From the NCBI GenBank assembly GCA_003153555.1, contig PLZS01000138.1:1-44493 (forward strand): a stretch of DNA of 44,493 bases, in the 5' to 3' direction. The stretch is from Candidatus Melainabacteria bacterium (GTDB lineage Bacteria > Cyanobacteriota > Vampirovibrionia > Obscuribacterales > Obscuribacteraceae). The notes beneath the pieces are model-generated. The model was not told the DNA's origin and made no database searches. It saw only the letters and a program-made list of their open reading frames with translations. Both the position numbers and the translations under genes were made by a program. Positions 8,232 to 17,181 of this stretch are shown here, piece after piece (the first letter of the stretch is position 1; each line of letters opens with the position of its first letter).

Positions 8232-9796
8232 TCGAAAAATGGACGTTCGGTGCTACTTGTTGCGCGCTGATCGCGATCATTTCTAGCAATCATAATTAAA
8301 TCCGTCTTCAATTGATGCAGTGATTGTTCCAATCCAACCGGATATTGGTGAGGGTTGAGCAAACGTTTGATGCCCGGATGCAGTCGTCGTAATTGCTCTT
8401 TGGAATATTCTTTGATTTCAGCTGCGTTTGGATTGTTGTAAACCAGCTGACCTCTTCTGAAGATGGGCTTCAGTAAATCGATGTAAGGAGTCTTTCGGGG
8501 CACGACTTTTCGTCTTGTGAAGTCGACAGGATCTACGATTATCCAAGATTCAGGAGCTGGTGCTCCTTCGTCGTAAATCATATCGCCGATGAACAACTCT
8601 CCCTGTCCATGATCTGTGTAAAAACGACGGATTTGTTGAATTCCTGGATTTGAAATTTTCACAGCTTGCTCAGAGAGCTTTAATTTGTATTGCCATTTCT
8701 CGCCTGGGCGACGCACAGCTGTTAGCTTGTAAACACCGCCCAGTGAGGGCTGATCATAGGCAGTAACAAGCTTCGTACCAACAGCCCAGACGTCGACTTG
8801 GGCTCCTTGATCATTCAAGCTTTGAATGATGTGCTCATCCAAATCATTGGATGCGAAAATTAAGGCGTCAGCAAATCCAGCCTCATTTAACATCCTTCGA
8901 GCTTCGATGCTCAGATATGCAAAGTCACCCGAATCGAGTCTGATTCCCTGAAAAGAGTGACCGTTGTGTTTTAGCCATTTGCCAACTTCGATTGCTTTTT
9001 TGACGCCATCAAGTGTGTCGTAAGTATCGACCAGAAAAATTGAATTGTTCGGCATGGCTTCAGCGTATGCGCGAAACGAAGCTAGCTCATCGTCGAAGGA
9101 CATGACCCAACTGTGTGCATGAGTTCCTTTAACTGGAATGCCGTAAAGTTTTCCGGCCAGCACATTGGAAGTGGCATCGCAGCCACCGATGTAAGACGCC
9201 CAACTGGCAGAGATTCCGCCGTCTGCACCTTGGGCTCGGCGTAATCCGAATTCGAGAATGGATTTATCACCTGCGGCCAGTCGCAAACGTGCCGCTTTTG
9301 TGGCAATCAAGGTTTGGAAGTTGATCATGTTTAAGAGCGAGGTTTCGAGAATCTGGCATGGAATTATTGGACCTTTGACACGAATAATTGGCTCGTGCGC
9401 GAATACAACCGAACCTTCCATGACCGCGTCGACATCACAATCGAATTTCAGCGCCAGTAGATATTCAAGAAAGGCACTTTCAAATAATGCTTTACCGTCG
9501 CTTCCCTTCAGGGTGCCAAGGTAGTCAATGTCACTTTCATTGAATCGAACGTTTTGAATATATTGAATCAAGTGTGACAACCCGCAGGCGATGGCAAAGC
9601 CGCCTTTGAATGGGTTGGTCCGGAAGGAAAGATTGAAAACAGCTTCTTTGTCGGCAGTACCGGATTTCCAGTAGCTATATGCCATCGTTAATTCATAAAG
9701 GTCGGTGAGCAGACTCAGTGAGTCTTGATATAGTTCGCAAAGCGGCTGCTTCATAGCTTTTGGCCTGAGTTGGGCTCCCAACTTTATCATATGCAT
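8228..9796 (-). CDS. pncB: Nicotinate phosphoribosyltransferase
   Basis: This enzyme converts nicotinate, PRPP and ATP to nicotinate mononucleotide in NAD salvage. The N-terminal signature LLTDLYELTMAYSYW (about residues 29-43), followed by FRTNPFKGGFAIACGL, is typical of the longer bacterial NAPRTase group. The central RLDSGDFAYLS (about 284-294) and the FASNDLDEH region (about 308-316) form the phosphoribosyl-binding barrel. The length (522) is normal for the group. The first 14 residues look like a weak extension, and the ATG at residue 15 is an alternative start; neither has a strong ribosome binding site. The 3' end overlaps the convergent gene by four bases. Confidence 0.92.
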   Translation of the reverse strand: MHMIKLGAQLRPKAMKQPLCELYQDSLSLLTDLYELTMAYSYWKSGTADKEAVFNLSFRTNPFKGGFAIACGLSHLIQYIQNVRFNESDIDYLGTLKGSDGKALFESAFLEYLLALKFDCDVDAVMEGSVVFAHEPIIRVKGPIIPCQILETSLLNMINFQTLIATKAARLRLAAGDKSILEFGLRRAQGADGGISASWASYIGGCDATSNVLAGKLYGIPVKGTHAHSWVMSFDDELASFRAYAEAMPNNSIFLVDTYDTLDGVKKAIEVGKWLKHNGHSFQGIRLDSGDFAYLSIEARRMLNEAGFADALIFASNDLDEHIIQSLNDQGAQVDVWAVGTKLVTAYDQPSLGGVYKLTAVRRPGEKWQYKLKLSEQAVKISNPGIQQIRRFYTDHGQGELFIGDMIYDEGAPAPESWIIVDPVDFTRRKVVPRKTPYIDLLKPIFRRGQLVYNNPNAAEIKEYSKEQLRRLHPGIKRLLNPHQYPVGLEQSLHQLKTDLIMIARNDRDQRATSSTERPFFD

Positions 9797-9866
9797 GCAC
9801 AGTCAGTGAGCGGATTAGCACCGTATTCAGTACTAGGGACTTGCTTGTCGTAATTCACATATTCAT

Positions 9867-10397
9867 TTGAACTTTTTCCGTGCGATCGACGTTCTAGTTA
9901 ATAGCCGCAAACAGGTTGTGATTTTGCACCGTTTTCCTCAGATGCTCGCCGTGTCCTTCGCACTTGTGTGCGCCTGTTTTCTTCCTTCTCTCTCTTTTGG
10001 GGCAGAATCGGATGAGCTTAAATCCAGGCTTGAAAGTGAACGGCGCTTGCTCGACAAGAAGGAGGTTTCAAGCAGCAGTCAAGTTGGAAGCGAATCTCCG
10101 TCTATAGAGCCGCCCATTAAATATTGGGGTAACTCTTTTTCCTTAAAATTTCATCGTCCATCTTGTCCCTTCGCCAAAGCGATGAGCGCACACCACGTCA
10201 TCTTTTTTAACTTCAGAAAGCAAGCTGTGGACGCTGGTCAGGCTCCATGCCGATACTGTTTACCGCCCAATTGGAATACGGTTAAAGCCGTTCTCCTTAA
10301 GCCATCCAATTCAGTACAGGAGCCGTCTTTGCCGTCGGAGTCACCGGGCAACGCCAGGTTGGACCATTTCGATGATGAATTTACAGTTAGACACTAA
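9867..10397 (+). CDS. Secreted protein with Ada-like zinc-binding motif
   Basis: This 176-residue protein has a positively charged N-terminus, a hydrophobic segment (MLAVSFALVCACFLPSLSFG) and a likely signal peptidase site near residue 46. After a charged linker comes one compact motif: KFHRPSCPFAKAM ... VIFFNFRKQAVDAGQAPCRYC. The pattern H-x4-C ... C-x2-C and the 'F..R.QA..AG..PC..C' spacing match the Ada-type zinc-binding module often found in secreted bacterial proteins and nucleases. No catalytic domain accompanies it here, so it is a stand-alone module. The start codon is TTG at 9867. The ATG at 9942 would leave a shorter signal peptide and is possible. Confidence 0.7.
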   Translation: MNFFRAIDVLVNSRKQVVILHRFPQMLAVSFALVCACFLPSLSFGAESDELKSRLESERRLLDKKEVSSSSQVGSESPSIEPPIKYWGNSFSLKFHRPSCPFAKAMSAHHVIFFNFRKQAVDAGQAPCRYCLPPNWNTVKAVLLKPSNSVQEPSLPSESPGNARLDHFDDEFTVRH

Positions 10398-10455
10398 AAT
10401 TAGAAAGACAGTGTACCCAAGAGCAAGTTGAGCCAGATCCTTGCTATTGTTGATT

Positions 10456-10527
10456 GAGTGTGACCATTGCCGTTATACCCGGTGGTTAATCGAGCAAAGG
10501 TGGTATAACGACACGAGAAGCACACTC
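10456..10527. promoter_or_regulatory. Nested inverted repeats upstream of the 874-residue protein
   Basis: An outer pair, GAGTGTG (10456-10462) and CACACTC (10521-10527), encloses an inner perfect pair, GTTATACC (10472-10479) and GGTATAAC (10502-10509). The arrangement could fold in RNA or bind a dimeric regulator. It lies about 50 bases before the ATG at 10580. The sequence alone does not decide its role. Confidence 0.4.
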
Positions 10528-10579
10528 TAACGCGACATAAGTCGAGCAGCTAGCTGCACAGACTATCCTCGGATAACAT

Positions 10580-13204
10580 ATGAGCCTTGAATCACTTCAA
10601 CAGAACTATTCGGACGCGACTGGCTTTGTAATCGACCGAACCGTAAATCCTCCAAAAATACTGGGACAAGCGTTTCTGGTCTCCAAGAGCCGAGCCGTAA
10701 CATGCGCCAGCTCCATCTTTAATTACGCCGAAGCGCCCTGGGCACTAGGCTTGAACTTCATTCACCCTGACGTAACTGATGGCGTGAAGTCAATCACATT
10801 GCATAACGACTTTGACAAAGTTGCCGCTCGCAAATGGTATTTGGCTCAAACCGGTAATCCAGGCGATCAGCTGATTTTACCCAACGATATGGCCTCTCTT
10901 GCTCTTGATTTTCAGATCGCTGATCTACAAGCTGATAAAGTCGCTGAGTTGCAACGCGCACTTTCGCTTCCTTTCTCTAATGAAGGAGTAGAAGCGTCTG
11001 GTAATATTCGCGGCATTGAATTTTTGTCGATCCTGACTAACATTTTGCAGTCAGGAAGAGAAGGTTTGCTAACGCTTATGGATGCACGCAACATACCGGT
11101 TGCGCGTATTCAGGTTGGTCCAGGAACTATCCAGAAAGTATATTTCAGGGGTCTTCTCGGCGAATTGGCATTTTTCGAGTTGCTCTACAAAAAGCCCGCT
11201 GAAGGCTATTCCTTCCAAACAGCAGTGCCGTTTAATTGGGGCAATGTGAGAGACGTGACTGCTCCTGCTGATGCGCTCATTGAAGAAGCTCAACGACGTG
11301 TCAGTGAACTGCCGCAGATGTTGACTTACTTGGGTGGTGCTGAGGCTCGCTATCAAAAACGCGTCGAAACGATTGATCCAGCTGCGGTCAGCGAAAACAT
11401 ACAGTGGCTGTTGGAGCGGCTTTGGGCTTCAGTGGACGGCTATTTGACCTTGGATAAGATGTCTGAACGGGTTGGCGCCGACACCTATACAGTTGTGCAG
11501 GCGATGCGCGAACTTGTTAACCGTGCCCTGATTTCAATGATTAACCGTTCGACCCCATTTCACGGCAGTCAGCAAGTTGGCGCACCACTAGTTTCACACA
11601 CAGACTTTGAGATTAACGCCTGGGATCCACTCCAAGCTTTTTATTTGGATCCATTGTCGGGTAAGCCGACCTGGATGCAGGGAAATTTTTTCGGGGTTGC
11701 TAATGCTCTTCAACCGAAGAACATGTTGCACACAATCGCGCTGCCTAACCAACTCCCTGGCGCTCTGATTTTGAAAGACTACAAGTTGATCGGAGTGCAC
11801 AGCGGACCTCACATTCCAAAACCCGGAACACCTACGCCGCCAGTTAAGCTTTATCAGATGATGTGGATGGGCGCCTTGCTCGAAATGAGCACTAAGAAGC
11901 CCAAACTTAGCTCTGATGAGGGCGGAACCTCTGACCAAACAGGGGCTATTTCTGGTCTTCGCGTAAAAATGGAAAGCGACGAAGTTCCAGTAGCGCAGGA
12001 AAAGCTTGAGAAGTTCGTCTGTCCAAATTGCTATTCGACGAATACTAAAATAGGCCCATGTTTCAATTGCGGAACTGTGATCGAACCGCCGCCTCCGGAA
12101 GAAGTACCTGAAGGTGCCAAAAACAAAGCTTTACAGGAAATTGCTAAGCTTCAAAAGAAGTACAACGTCACCAACATGCAATTAGCTCTTGTTGCGGCTG
12201 TGGTGATAGGCTTCCCTCTCATTGGCATGATGTTCTGTGGCGGTGGTGGCACGCCACCACCGGCGGTCGTAGACCCCAATGCTCCTCCCCCTGAAACCGT
12301 GCATAATAGTTCTGAAAAAGCGGTACAGATTGCCACCAAATATGCTGGCTTTAAAGGTACTGCAATTCCAGGTTATTGGTATGAGGACACTTCTGACATC
12401 ACAAAACCGGCGCAGTCGTTTGGGCTCTACTCGGATCAAAGCAATCAGAAGGTTTGGTTTATAGTTTTTGACGATCTATCGCCCGTACAGAGTTTACAGA
12501 ATTTTGTCGGACGGCCTCCATTCAGTGGAGTCAACCAAGTGGAAGGAGGAATCTCAAAAGCGAAGATTGACGAAAATTTCCAATTGCTTGGCGACGGTAA
12601 TTTGCATTGGTTTTTAGGTCAGTACGTGGACGCTAATGGGAAATCCGTGAATATTTTGACCGGCGCTTATCCATCACCTGAGAAAGGAAAAACCATTCTT
12701 GTCGAAGCTACGTCGCTAACACCGGATAAGGCTTATGACTACAAAACGACACTTTGGTTATGCGATCAGATGGCCTCTGACTACACCGCGCACGGTAACT
12801 CGCAGAGATCCACAACGGATAAGAAGCTGATTACTACAGAAAAGCCAGAGGTCGAAGCGCCAGTCGAAAAGCCAATCGCGACAGACAAAGAAGTCGACGA
12901 CTTCATTTCAAGTCTTGAGAAAGCCGTTCAAAGTAAATTGAAGATTCCTGAAGATATCGATGAGCTTTTGAAGAAAAAGAAGCCGCCAAAGATCAAAACA
13001 GCATTGACTGTCGTGGTTGATGAGGACGGGAACGTCAAGAAACTCGAGATTACTGAGCCGAGTGAATACGACTCTGCTACAAACGCGCTCACTAAGGCTG
13101 TGAATGCATCCACACCGCTTGAAGCAGTGCCACATACAAAAGAGGGCATGGTCACGGTTTTGGTGCGCATGAACGGCAACAAGATAAAGGTTGAGCGCCC
13201 TTAA
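10580..13204 (+). CDS. Multidomain membrane protein: degenerate trypsin-like, DUF4388, zinc ribbon, TM, TonB-C-like
   Basis: This 874-residue protein has several parts. Residues about 12-112 resemble the N-terminal barrel of a trypsin-like protease (GQAFLVSKSRAVTCASS ... MASLALD), but the catalytic histidine expected after TCA is replaced by Ser. Residues about 145-215 match DUF4388/PATAN (sensor-type domain in signalling proteins). A helical or winged region covers about 270-320. A CPNC...CFNC zinc ribbon lies near 480-500 and a single membrane helix near 532-552. A lone extracytoplasmic region follows, ending in a TonB C-terminal-like domain (about 800-874, ALTVVVDEDGNVKKLEI). The protein therefore probably links a cytoplasmic sensor part to the periplasm. 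The exact function is unknown. Confidence 0.8.
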   Translation: MSLESLQQNYSDATGFVIDRTVNPPKILGQAFLVSKSRAVTCASSIFNYAEAPWALGLNFIHPDVTDGVKSITLHNDFDKVAARKWYLAQTGNPGDQLILPNDMASLALDFQIADLQADKVAELQRALSLPFSNEGVEASGNIRGIEFLSILTNILQSGREGLLTLMDARNIPVARIQVGPGTIQKVYFRGLLGELAFFELLYKKPAEGYSFQTAVPFNWGNVRDVTAPADALIEEAQRRVSELPQMLTYLGGAEARYQKRVETIDPAAVSENIQWLLERLWASVDGYLTLDKMSERVGADTYTVVQAMRELVNRALISMINRSTPFHGSQQVGAPLVSHTDFEINAWDPLQAFYLDPLSGKPTWMQGNFFGVANALQPKNMLHTIALPNQLPGALILKDYKLIGVHSGPHIPKPGTPTPPVKLYQMMWMGALLEMSTKKPKLSSDEGGTSDQTGAISGLRVKMESDEVPVAQEKLEKFVCPNCYSTNTKIGPCFNCGTVIEPPPPEEVPEGAKNKALQEIAKLQKKYNVTNMQLALVAAVVIGFPLIGMMFCGGGGTPPPAVVDPNAPPPETVHNSSEKAVQIATKYAGFKGTAIPGYWYEDTSDITKPAQSFGLYSDQSNQKVWFIVFDDLSPVQSLQNFVGRPPFSGVNQVEGGISKAKIDENFQLLGDGNLHWFLGQYVDANGKSVNILTGAYPSPEKGKTILVEATSLTPDKAYDYKTTLWLCDQMASDYTAHGNSQRSTTDKKLITTEKPEVEAPVEKPIATDKEVDDFISSLEKAVQSKLKIPEDIDELLKKKKPPKIKTALTVVVDEDGNVKKLEITEPSEYDSATNALTKAVNASTPLEAVPHTKEGMVTVLVRMNGNKIKVERP

Positions 13205-13206
13205 CT

Positions 13207-13225
13207 AATTGCTGAATTAGCAATT
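13207..13225. repeat. Hairpin after the 874-residue protein gene
   Basis: AATTGCT and AGCAATT form a seven-base stem around a GAATT loop, just after the stop codon. There is no T-run, so a classical intrinsic terminator is doubtful. It may serve as a 3' end stem. Confidence 0.35.
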
Positions 13226-13309
13226 CACATGCCGCTCAAATCCCGTTTGACTTGTTCAAGACGCGGCTATTCAAGACGGAACAACTATCGTGATCAATCT
13301 TGGAAAGTC

Positions 13310-13846
13310 TTAGTGTTCTTTCCTTTTCCCAGCGGTGTGGTTCTTGCCTTCTGTGGCTGATTTAGCTTTAGCTTTAGCTTTTGGTGAGTTGGGATCCGCG
13401 TCCAGATTATAGTCTTTGATTTTGCGCTGAACTTCACCGTACTGGGCACGGAAGTTAGCCAAATCGGCGCTCTTTGGATCGGTTTTTTCTTTAATTTCGA
13501 TTAGCTCTTTATAGATAAGGGCTGCCTTTCTATATTCTTGTTGAGCTCTATACATCTCGGCTAGATATGCAAGGCAGGTAGCGCGTCTAGGATCGTCCTT
13601 GCCGAAGTCCTTGGCGCAGAGTTTTTCGGCGGTCACAAATGAGGTTTCAGCTGCAGCATAGTCGCCAGCTTTCATTGCGCTGTTACCGGCAGCAAGACTC
13701 TCTACCCATTTCTTCTGACCACCACCACCCATGTCTAAAGGTGAACAGGCGCCCGCTCCGCAGAGGGTGAAGCAAATCGTCAAGAAGAGAAAACACCAGA
13801 CTTGAGATTTTTGATGGACGTTTTGTCTACAGTATTCTGTTGCCAT
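13310..13846 (-). CDS. TPR-repeat lipoprotein candidate
   Basis: This 178-residue protein has an N-terminal hydrophobic signal (VWCFLFLTICFTLCGAGAC) ending in a lipobox-like AGAC, so it may be lipid-anchored. Residues about 45-130 contain two to three tetratricopeptide-like helical pairs (AGNSAMKAGDYAAAETSF, AYLAEMYRAQQEYRKAALIY). Such repeats usually mediate protein-protein contacts in the envelope. The C-terminus is short and basic with KAKAKAK. The gene is convergent with the 874-residue membrane protein. Partner and function are unknown. Confidence 0.75.
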   Translation of the reverse strand: MATEYCRQNVHQKSQVWCFLFLTICFTLCGAGACSPLDMGGGGQKKWVESLAAGNSAMKAGDYAAAETSFVTAEKLCAKDFGKDDPRRATCLAYLAEMYRAQQEYRKAALIYKELIEIKEKTDPKSADLANFRAQYGEVQRKIKDYNLDADPNSPKAKAKAKSATEGKNHTAGKRKEH

Positions 13847-13945
13847 AGCCTACCCTTTAAATTCCCATTGCCGATTATATAGCGGGTGGCCCGTTATTGT
13901 TGGCTAACTGGGACAAACCTTATGAAATGGAAACCCATTTATTAT

Positions 13946-14005
13946 GAGGATGGTCTATCCGAAGAGGGCCTATCCAAGGAGGGCCTATGCAGCAAGCTGC
14001 TCAGC
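13946..14005 (+). repeat. Dispersed GC-rich repeat, short copy
   Basis: Three tandem 15-base units (GAGGATGGTCTATCC, GAAGAGGGCCTATCC, AAGGAGGGCCTATGC) are followed by AGCAAGCTGCTCAGC. This matches the heads and tails of the longer copies at 18953, 29227, 33145 and 33961. It lies between the SpoIID gene and the TPR gene. Confidence 0.75.
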
Positions 14006-14039
14006 TGATGGTTGTCGAGAGTTAGTACCAAATTCAGTG

Positions 14040-15347
14040 TCAAACTTGTGAGATTTCGCTGCCTTGAAAGTAGTGCGCCAGAATCTGCTTGTAAGTCTTT
14101 CCTTTTTTTGCCCATCCTTGCGCTCCGGTCTGTTGCATACCGACGCCGTGTCCCCAGCCTAAGCCGTGCACAGTTACCACCGAGAGCAGGCCAAGTGAGT
14201 CCATTTTGAAGTCGAAAAATAGTTTCGCGCTTTTCAATCTTGCTAGTTTTAGCTCGCTGTTTTTGAACAGACTGCGGATCACCAATTCTTTTTTGACTGA
14301 CCACACTCCAGTGGATGTGTCGATCAGCAGTTCTATGGCTGTGCCGGATCTGCCACGCTCCGTCACTTTAAATGATTTGATATGACCAAATTTTCCAGAC
14401 TGTGGCGGCACTATGAATGGTGTCATGGACGGATCGGCTCTCAACACTTCTATTTCGTGATGCATGTGCGCTTCAAGCGCTGAAGCCGGCATGACAACGT
14501 GCCACCTAAAATGCGGCGACCATGAGTCGGCCGAGAGAAAAGCAGGGTTATTCCAAATCGATCTCAGATCATCTTCAGTGAGAGATTGCCGATTCTCTGC
14601 GAATTCTTTTTCTGACTCGCTCTTAAGGTAAGGCAAAGGCGGTGGCGGAAATTCTTGCGTGACCGGATCGGAAAAACAATTCTCGTAATTTTCAGTGCAG
14701 CTGCCACCATTCGAGCTGAAGAGGGCGAGAATAGGTTTACCTTGATCTGTCAAAATTTGTCCGGCTGTATCTACAATCGCCTGCGCATGGTTGGCGCTGA
14801 TCGTTTGCACGCCTGCGAAATACTGGCAACAAAGAAACGAATCGCAGACGTTGGCGAAGTCGCTGGTGTGATCGATTCTTGGTCTGAGGGCGTAAGTTCG
14901 CGCTGCTACGGCTTGAGCTTTGATTGCTTCCGGGTGATAGCTAGCTGGGATCTCGGACTGCAGAACGCCTTTGACATAATTTTCCATATCAGTAACGAGG
15001 ATGATGCGGACCGAGTCACCTGCTGGTTTTATTTCGATGGTGCCAATGTAATGCGGTGCCGGATTCGCTGCGCCATGAGCGCGCTTAAGATTATCGACGA
15101 CAAGCTGAGATGAGCCAAGCGAGCGGATGTCGATAGACTGTCCGTTTTTCAGTGGTGGTAGGCTGAGCCCGGATACTTGCAGAACATTGGCTTTTGCGGT
15201 GACAGTTAGAGTCTGACCCCTTGCGCCCTTTTCCGAGAAAGTCGAGTCATGGGGCCTGCAAGTAAGTCCATCTGTTGATGATACCGTTACTGTCTTGTGA
15301 GTCAACTTCGTAAGGTCGTTTGTTGTTAATCCAACTCGTATTTGCAT
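14040..15347 (-). CDS. SpoIID/LytB domain protein
   Basis: SpoIID/LytB proteins act on peptidoglycan; SpoIID itself is a lytic transglycosylase that cuts denuded glycan strands. The core is clear: ENYVKGVLQSEIPASYHPEA (about residues 122-141, with the conserved Glu), KAQAVAARTYAL, and a C-terminal GLGWGHGVGMQQTGAQGWA motif followed by TYKQILAHYFQG. The 435-residue length is in the family range. No signal peptide is visible at this start, and no ribosome binding site precedes the ATG, so the true start could differ or export could be unusual. In non-spore-formers such proteins are thought to work in wall remodelling. That is inference here. Confidence 0.88.
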   Translation of the reverse strand: MQIRVGLTTNDLTKLTHKTVTVSSTDGLTCRPHDSTFSEKGARGQTLTVTAKANVLQVSGLSLPPLKNGQSIDIRSLGSSQLVVDNLKRAHGAANPAPHYIGTIEIKPAGDSVRIILVTDMENYVKGVLQSEIPASYHPEAIKAQAVAARTYALRPRIDHTSDFANVCDSFLCCQYFAGVQTISANHAQAIVDTAGQILTDQGKPILALFSSNGGSCTENYENCFSDPVTQEFPPPPLPYLKSESEKEFAENRQSLTEDDLRSIWNNPAFLSADSWSPHFRWHVVMPASALEAHMHHEIEVLRADPSMTPFIVPPQSGKFGHIKSFKVTERGRSGTAIELLIDTSTGVWSVKKELVIRSLFKNSELKLARLKSAKLFFDFKMDSLGLLSVVTVHGLGWGHGVGMQQTGAQGWAKKGKTYKQILAHYFQGSEISQV

Positions 15348-15540
15348 GTACGCATTTTAGGCTATTAACAAATTTGTAGATCTCATGGAAAGTGCATAAG
15401 AAATTCGATTTGTCCCAAAGGTCCTGATAAGGTCCCCTTGTGGTCCTAAACTCCAAACCTGCGACAAAGAGAGTTGGACCGGAACGTCTCTTACCCACCG
15501 ACGCGCCGCGAGGTAGGTGGCAATTTGAAACGAACTAAAG

Positions 15541-15624
15541 TGGCGGAGCAGGAGGGACTCGAACCCCCAACCCTTTCGGGCAGCCGCTTTCAAGGCGGTG
15601 TCTTCATCCAGCCAGGTCTGCTCC
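15541..15624 (-). tRNA. tRNA-Ser (anticodon UGA)
   Basis: On the minus strand, GGAGCAG pairs with CTGCTCC to form a seven-base acceptor stem, with discriminator G and an encoded CCA (plus-strand tgg at 15541-15543). The anticodon loop CTTGAAA is closed by CCGC/GCGG and gives anticodon TGA. A long variable arm with a CCCGAAAGGG hairpin marks a class II tRNA. The T arm contains GGTTCGAGTCC-type sequence. All features match serine. Confidence 0.95.
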
Positions 15625-15732
15625 ATAGCTAGGTCTAGGTATTTTACCAGATGCTCCGTAAACGTCCTTCAGGGCGGAGAGGACGTCAATCGGAAAATTG
15701 AACTATATTAACGTCGTTAAGCGGAACTTACG

Positions 15733-16554
15733 GTGGCTAAGGGACAGCGGCTAGATCAAATTATTCTCGATCGCGGACTTTTACCTTCGCGTGAAGTGGC
15801 GCGTACTGCCATCATGGATGGTGCTGTGCTTGTAAATGGGCAGAAAATTACTAAGCCCGGAATGAGCGTATCTGAATCCGCAGTTGTAGAACTGATACCG
15901 GGATTCTCTAAACCAAAATTCGCCAGTCGCGGTGGACTGAAACTTGAGAAGGCGCTTGCTCATTTCAATATTACGGTCAGAGACAGAATTTGTTTAGATA
16001 TCGGTGCCTCAACCGGAGGCTTTACCGACTGTCTTTTGCAGGGCGGTGCCTCAAAAGTTTACGCGGTTGACGTTGGCTACGGACAACTAGATTGGTCATT
16101 GCGAAATGATTCTCGGGTCGTTGTTAGAGAACGATTGAATGCACGAAACTTGACACCTGCTGATCTTTATCGAGATACCGACCCTTTCGCAAACTTCGTT
16201 GTAATGGATGTGTCGTTCATTTCGATAACGAAGATTTTGCCGGTGATGCTCAACGTGTCCACGAACGATGATCACCTTGAACTCGTCTGTTTAGTCAAAC
16301 CACAATTTGAGGCTGGCAGGGGCGCAGTCGGCAAGGGTGGCGTGATCAAGTCGGCTGACACGCATATTCAGGTACTGAACTACATCAACGACTTTGCGCA
16401 ATCAATTGACTTGCAGGCAGTAGGCTTCACATTTTCGCCAGTAAAAGGTCCTGCAGGTAACATCGAGTTCCTGGCTCATCTTCGCAAGGGCGCTGAAAAA
16501 GTTGAGTTTGATTTTGCTCAGCTGGTAACCGATGCGAACCAGAACCTGGCTTAA
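15733..16554 (+). CDS. tlyA: TlyA-family rRNA 2'-O-methyltransferase / hemolysin-like
   Basis: TlyA methylates ribose 2'-OH groups of cytidines in 16S and 23S rRNA in mycobacteria. Residues 1-60 form an S4 RNA-binding domain (RLDQIILDRGLLPSREVARTAI type). Residues about 62-260 form an FtsJ-like Rossmann methyltransferase with CLDIGASTGGFTDCLL as SAM motif I (about 87-102) and VVMDVSFIS as the catalytic strand. The length (273) is typical. The GTG start is preceded by a GGAA-like sequence. It lies directly beside tRNA-Ser but on the opposite strand. Confidence 0.92.
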   Translation: MAKGQRLDQIILDRGLLPSREVARTAIMDGAVLVNGQKITKPGMSVSESAVVELIPGFSKPKFASRGGLKLEKALAHFNITVRDRICLDIGASTGGFTDCLLQGGASKVYAVDVGYGQLDWSLRNDSRVVVRERLNARNLTPADLYRDTDPFANFVVMDVSFISITKILPVMLNVSTNDDHLELVCLVKPQFEAGRGAVGKGGVIKSADTHIQVLNYINDFAQSIDLQAVGFTFSPVKGPAGNIEFLAHLRKGAEKVEFDFAQLVTDANQNLA

Positions 16555-16576
16555 CAGCTTCTAGAGATGTGGCTCT

Positions 16577-17095
16577 TCAGTTCATTAGTATCGCCGATCG
16601 AACTGAGGAGACTTTTGTTAACGTCGGCCGAATCGGAGTCAACGGCACTTTTTTGTCCCGTGTTTCTTTGCCCGCAACTATCGACACATTGTTGCGCACC
16701 GGTGCCGTGGCCAGCTCTTCAAGAGTGAATTGCACGGACAGCGTTCGGGGTCCCTTACCGAAAGGAATAGGCCCAAATAAAAGGGGCGCAATTGCAGCTG
16801 ATGCCGCGGTTTGATCCTTCATTCGGTTACTGCTTCGTATTACGTTGACGTCCATAACGCGGCCATTTTGGTCAATTTTGACTACGAATAATTCATGTCC
16901 TGCTAGTCGTTTGCCCTTTAGCCGTGCCTTGATTTTGGACAACATTTTTAGCTCATAATTGGGCAACAGCGCAAATTTTCCATCAATGACAAGGTTCTCG
17001 ATGTCCTGGTGATACTTCATATCGTACGAGTGTGCACTCGCCGTAAAAATCAAACAAAACGTCGTTGCGCACGCGAGTCCGTCGGTCCATTTCAT
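16577..17095 (-). CDS. Secreted TonB C-terminal-like protein
   Basis: This 172-residue protein starts with a signal peptide (MKWTDGLACATTFCLIFTASAHS). A domain of about 100 residues follows, with FVVKIDQNGRVMDVNVIRSSN and a run of SAAIAPLLFGPIPFG before a last strand (RTLSVQFTL). This is the strand-helix-strand pattern of TonB C-terminal domains, which also occur in secreted proteins with no energy-transducing role. No membrane anchor beyond the signal peptide is seen, and no ExbB/ExbD genes are nearby, so iron transport is not implied. The gene is convergent with tlyA. Confidence 0.75.
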   Translation of the reverse strand: MKWTDGLACATTFCLIFTASAHSYDMKYHQDIENLVIDGKFALLPNYELKMLSKIKARLKGKRLAGHELFVVKIDQNGRVMDVNVIRSSNRMKDQTAASAAIAPLLFGPIPFGKGPRTLSVQFTLEELATAPVRNNVSIVAGKETRDKKVPLTPIRPTLTKVSSVRSAILMN

Positions 17096-17181
17096 TGTTT
17101 AACCTTGCTGCAGCTCTTCAATCGTATTTGATACACGAATAACGCCATGGGAAGGATGTCCTTGGATTTTGGCCTCGAAGG

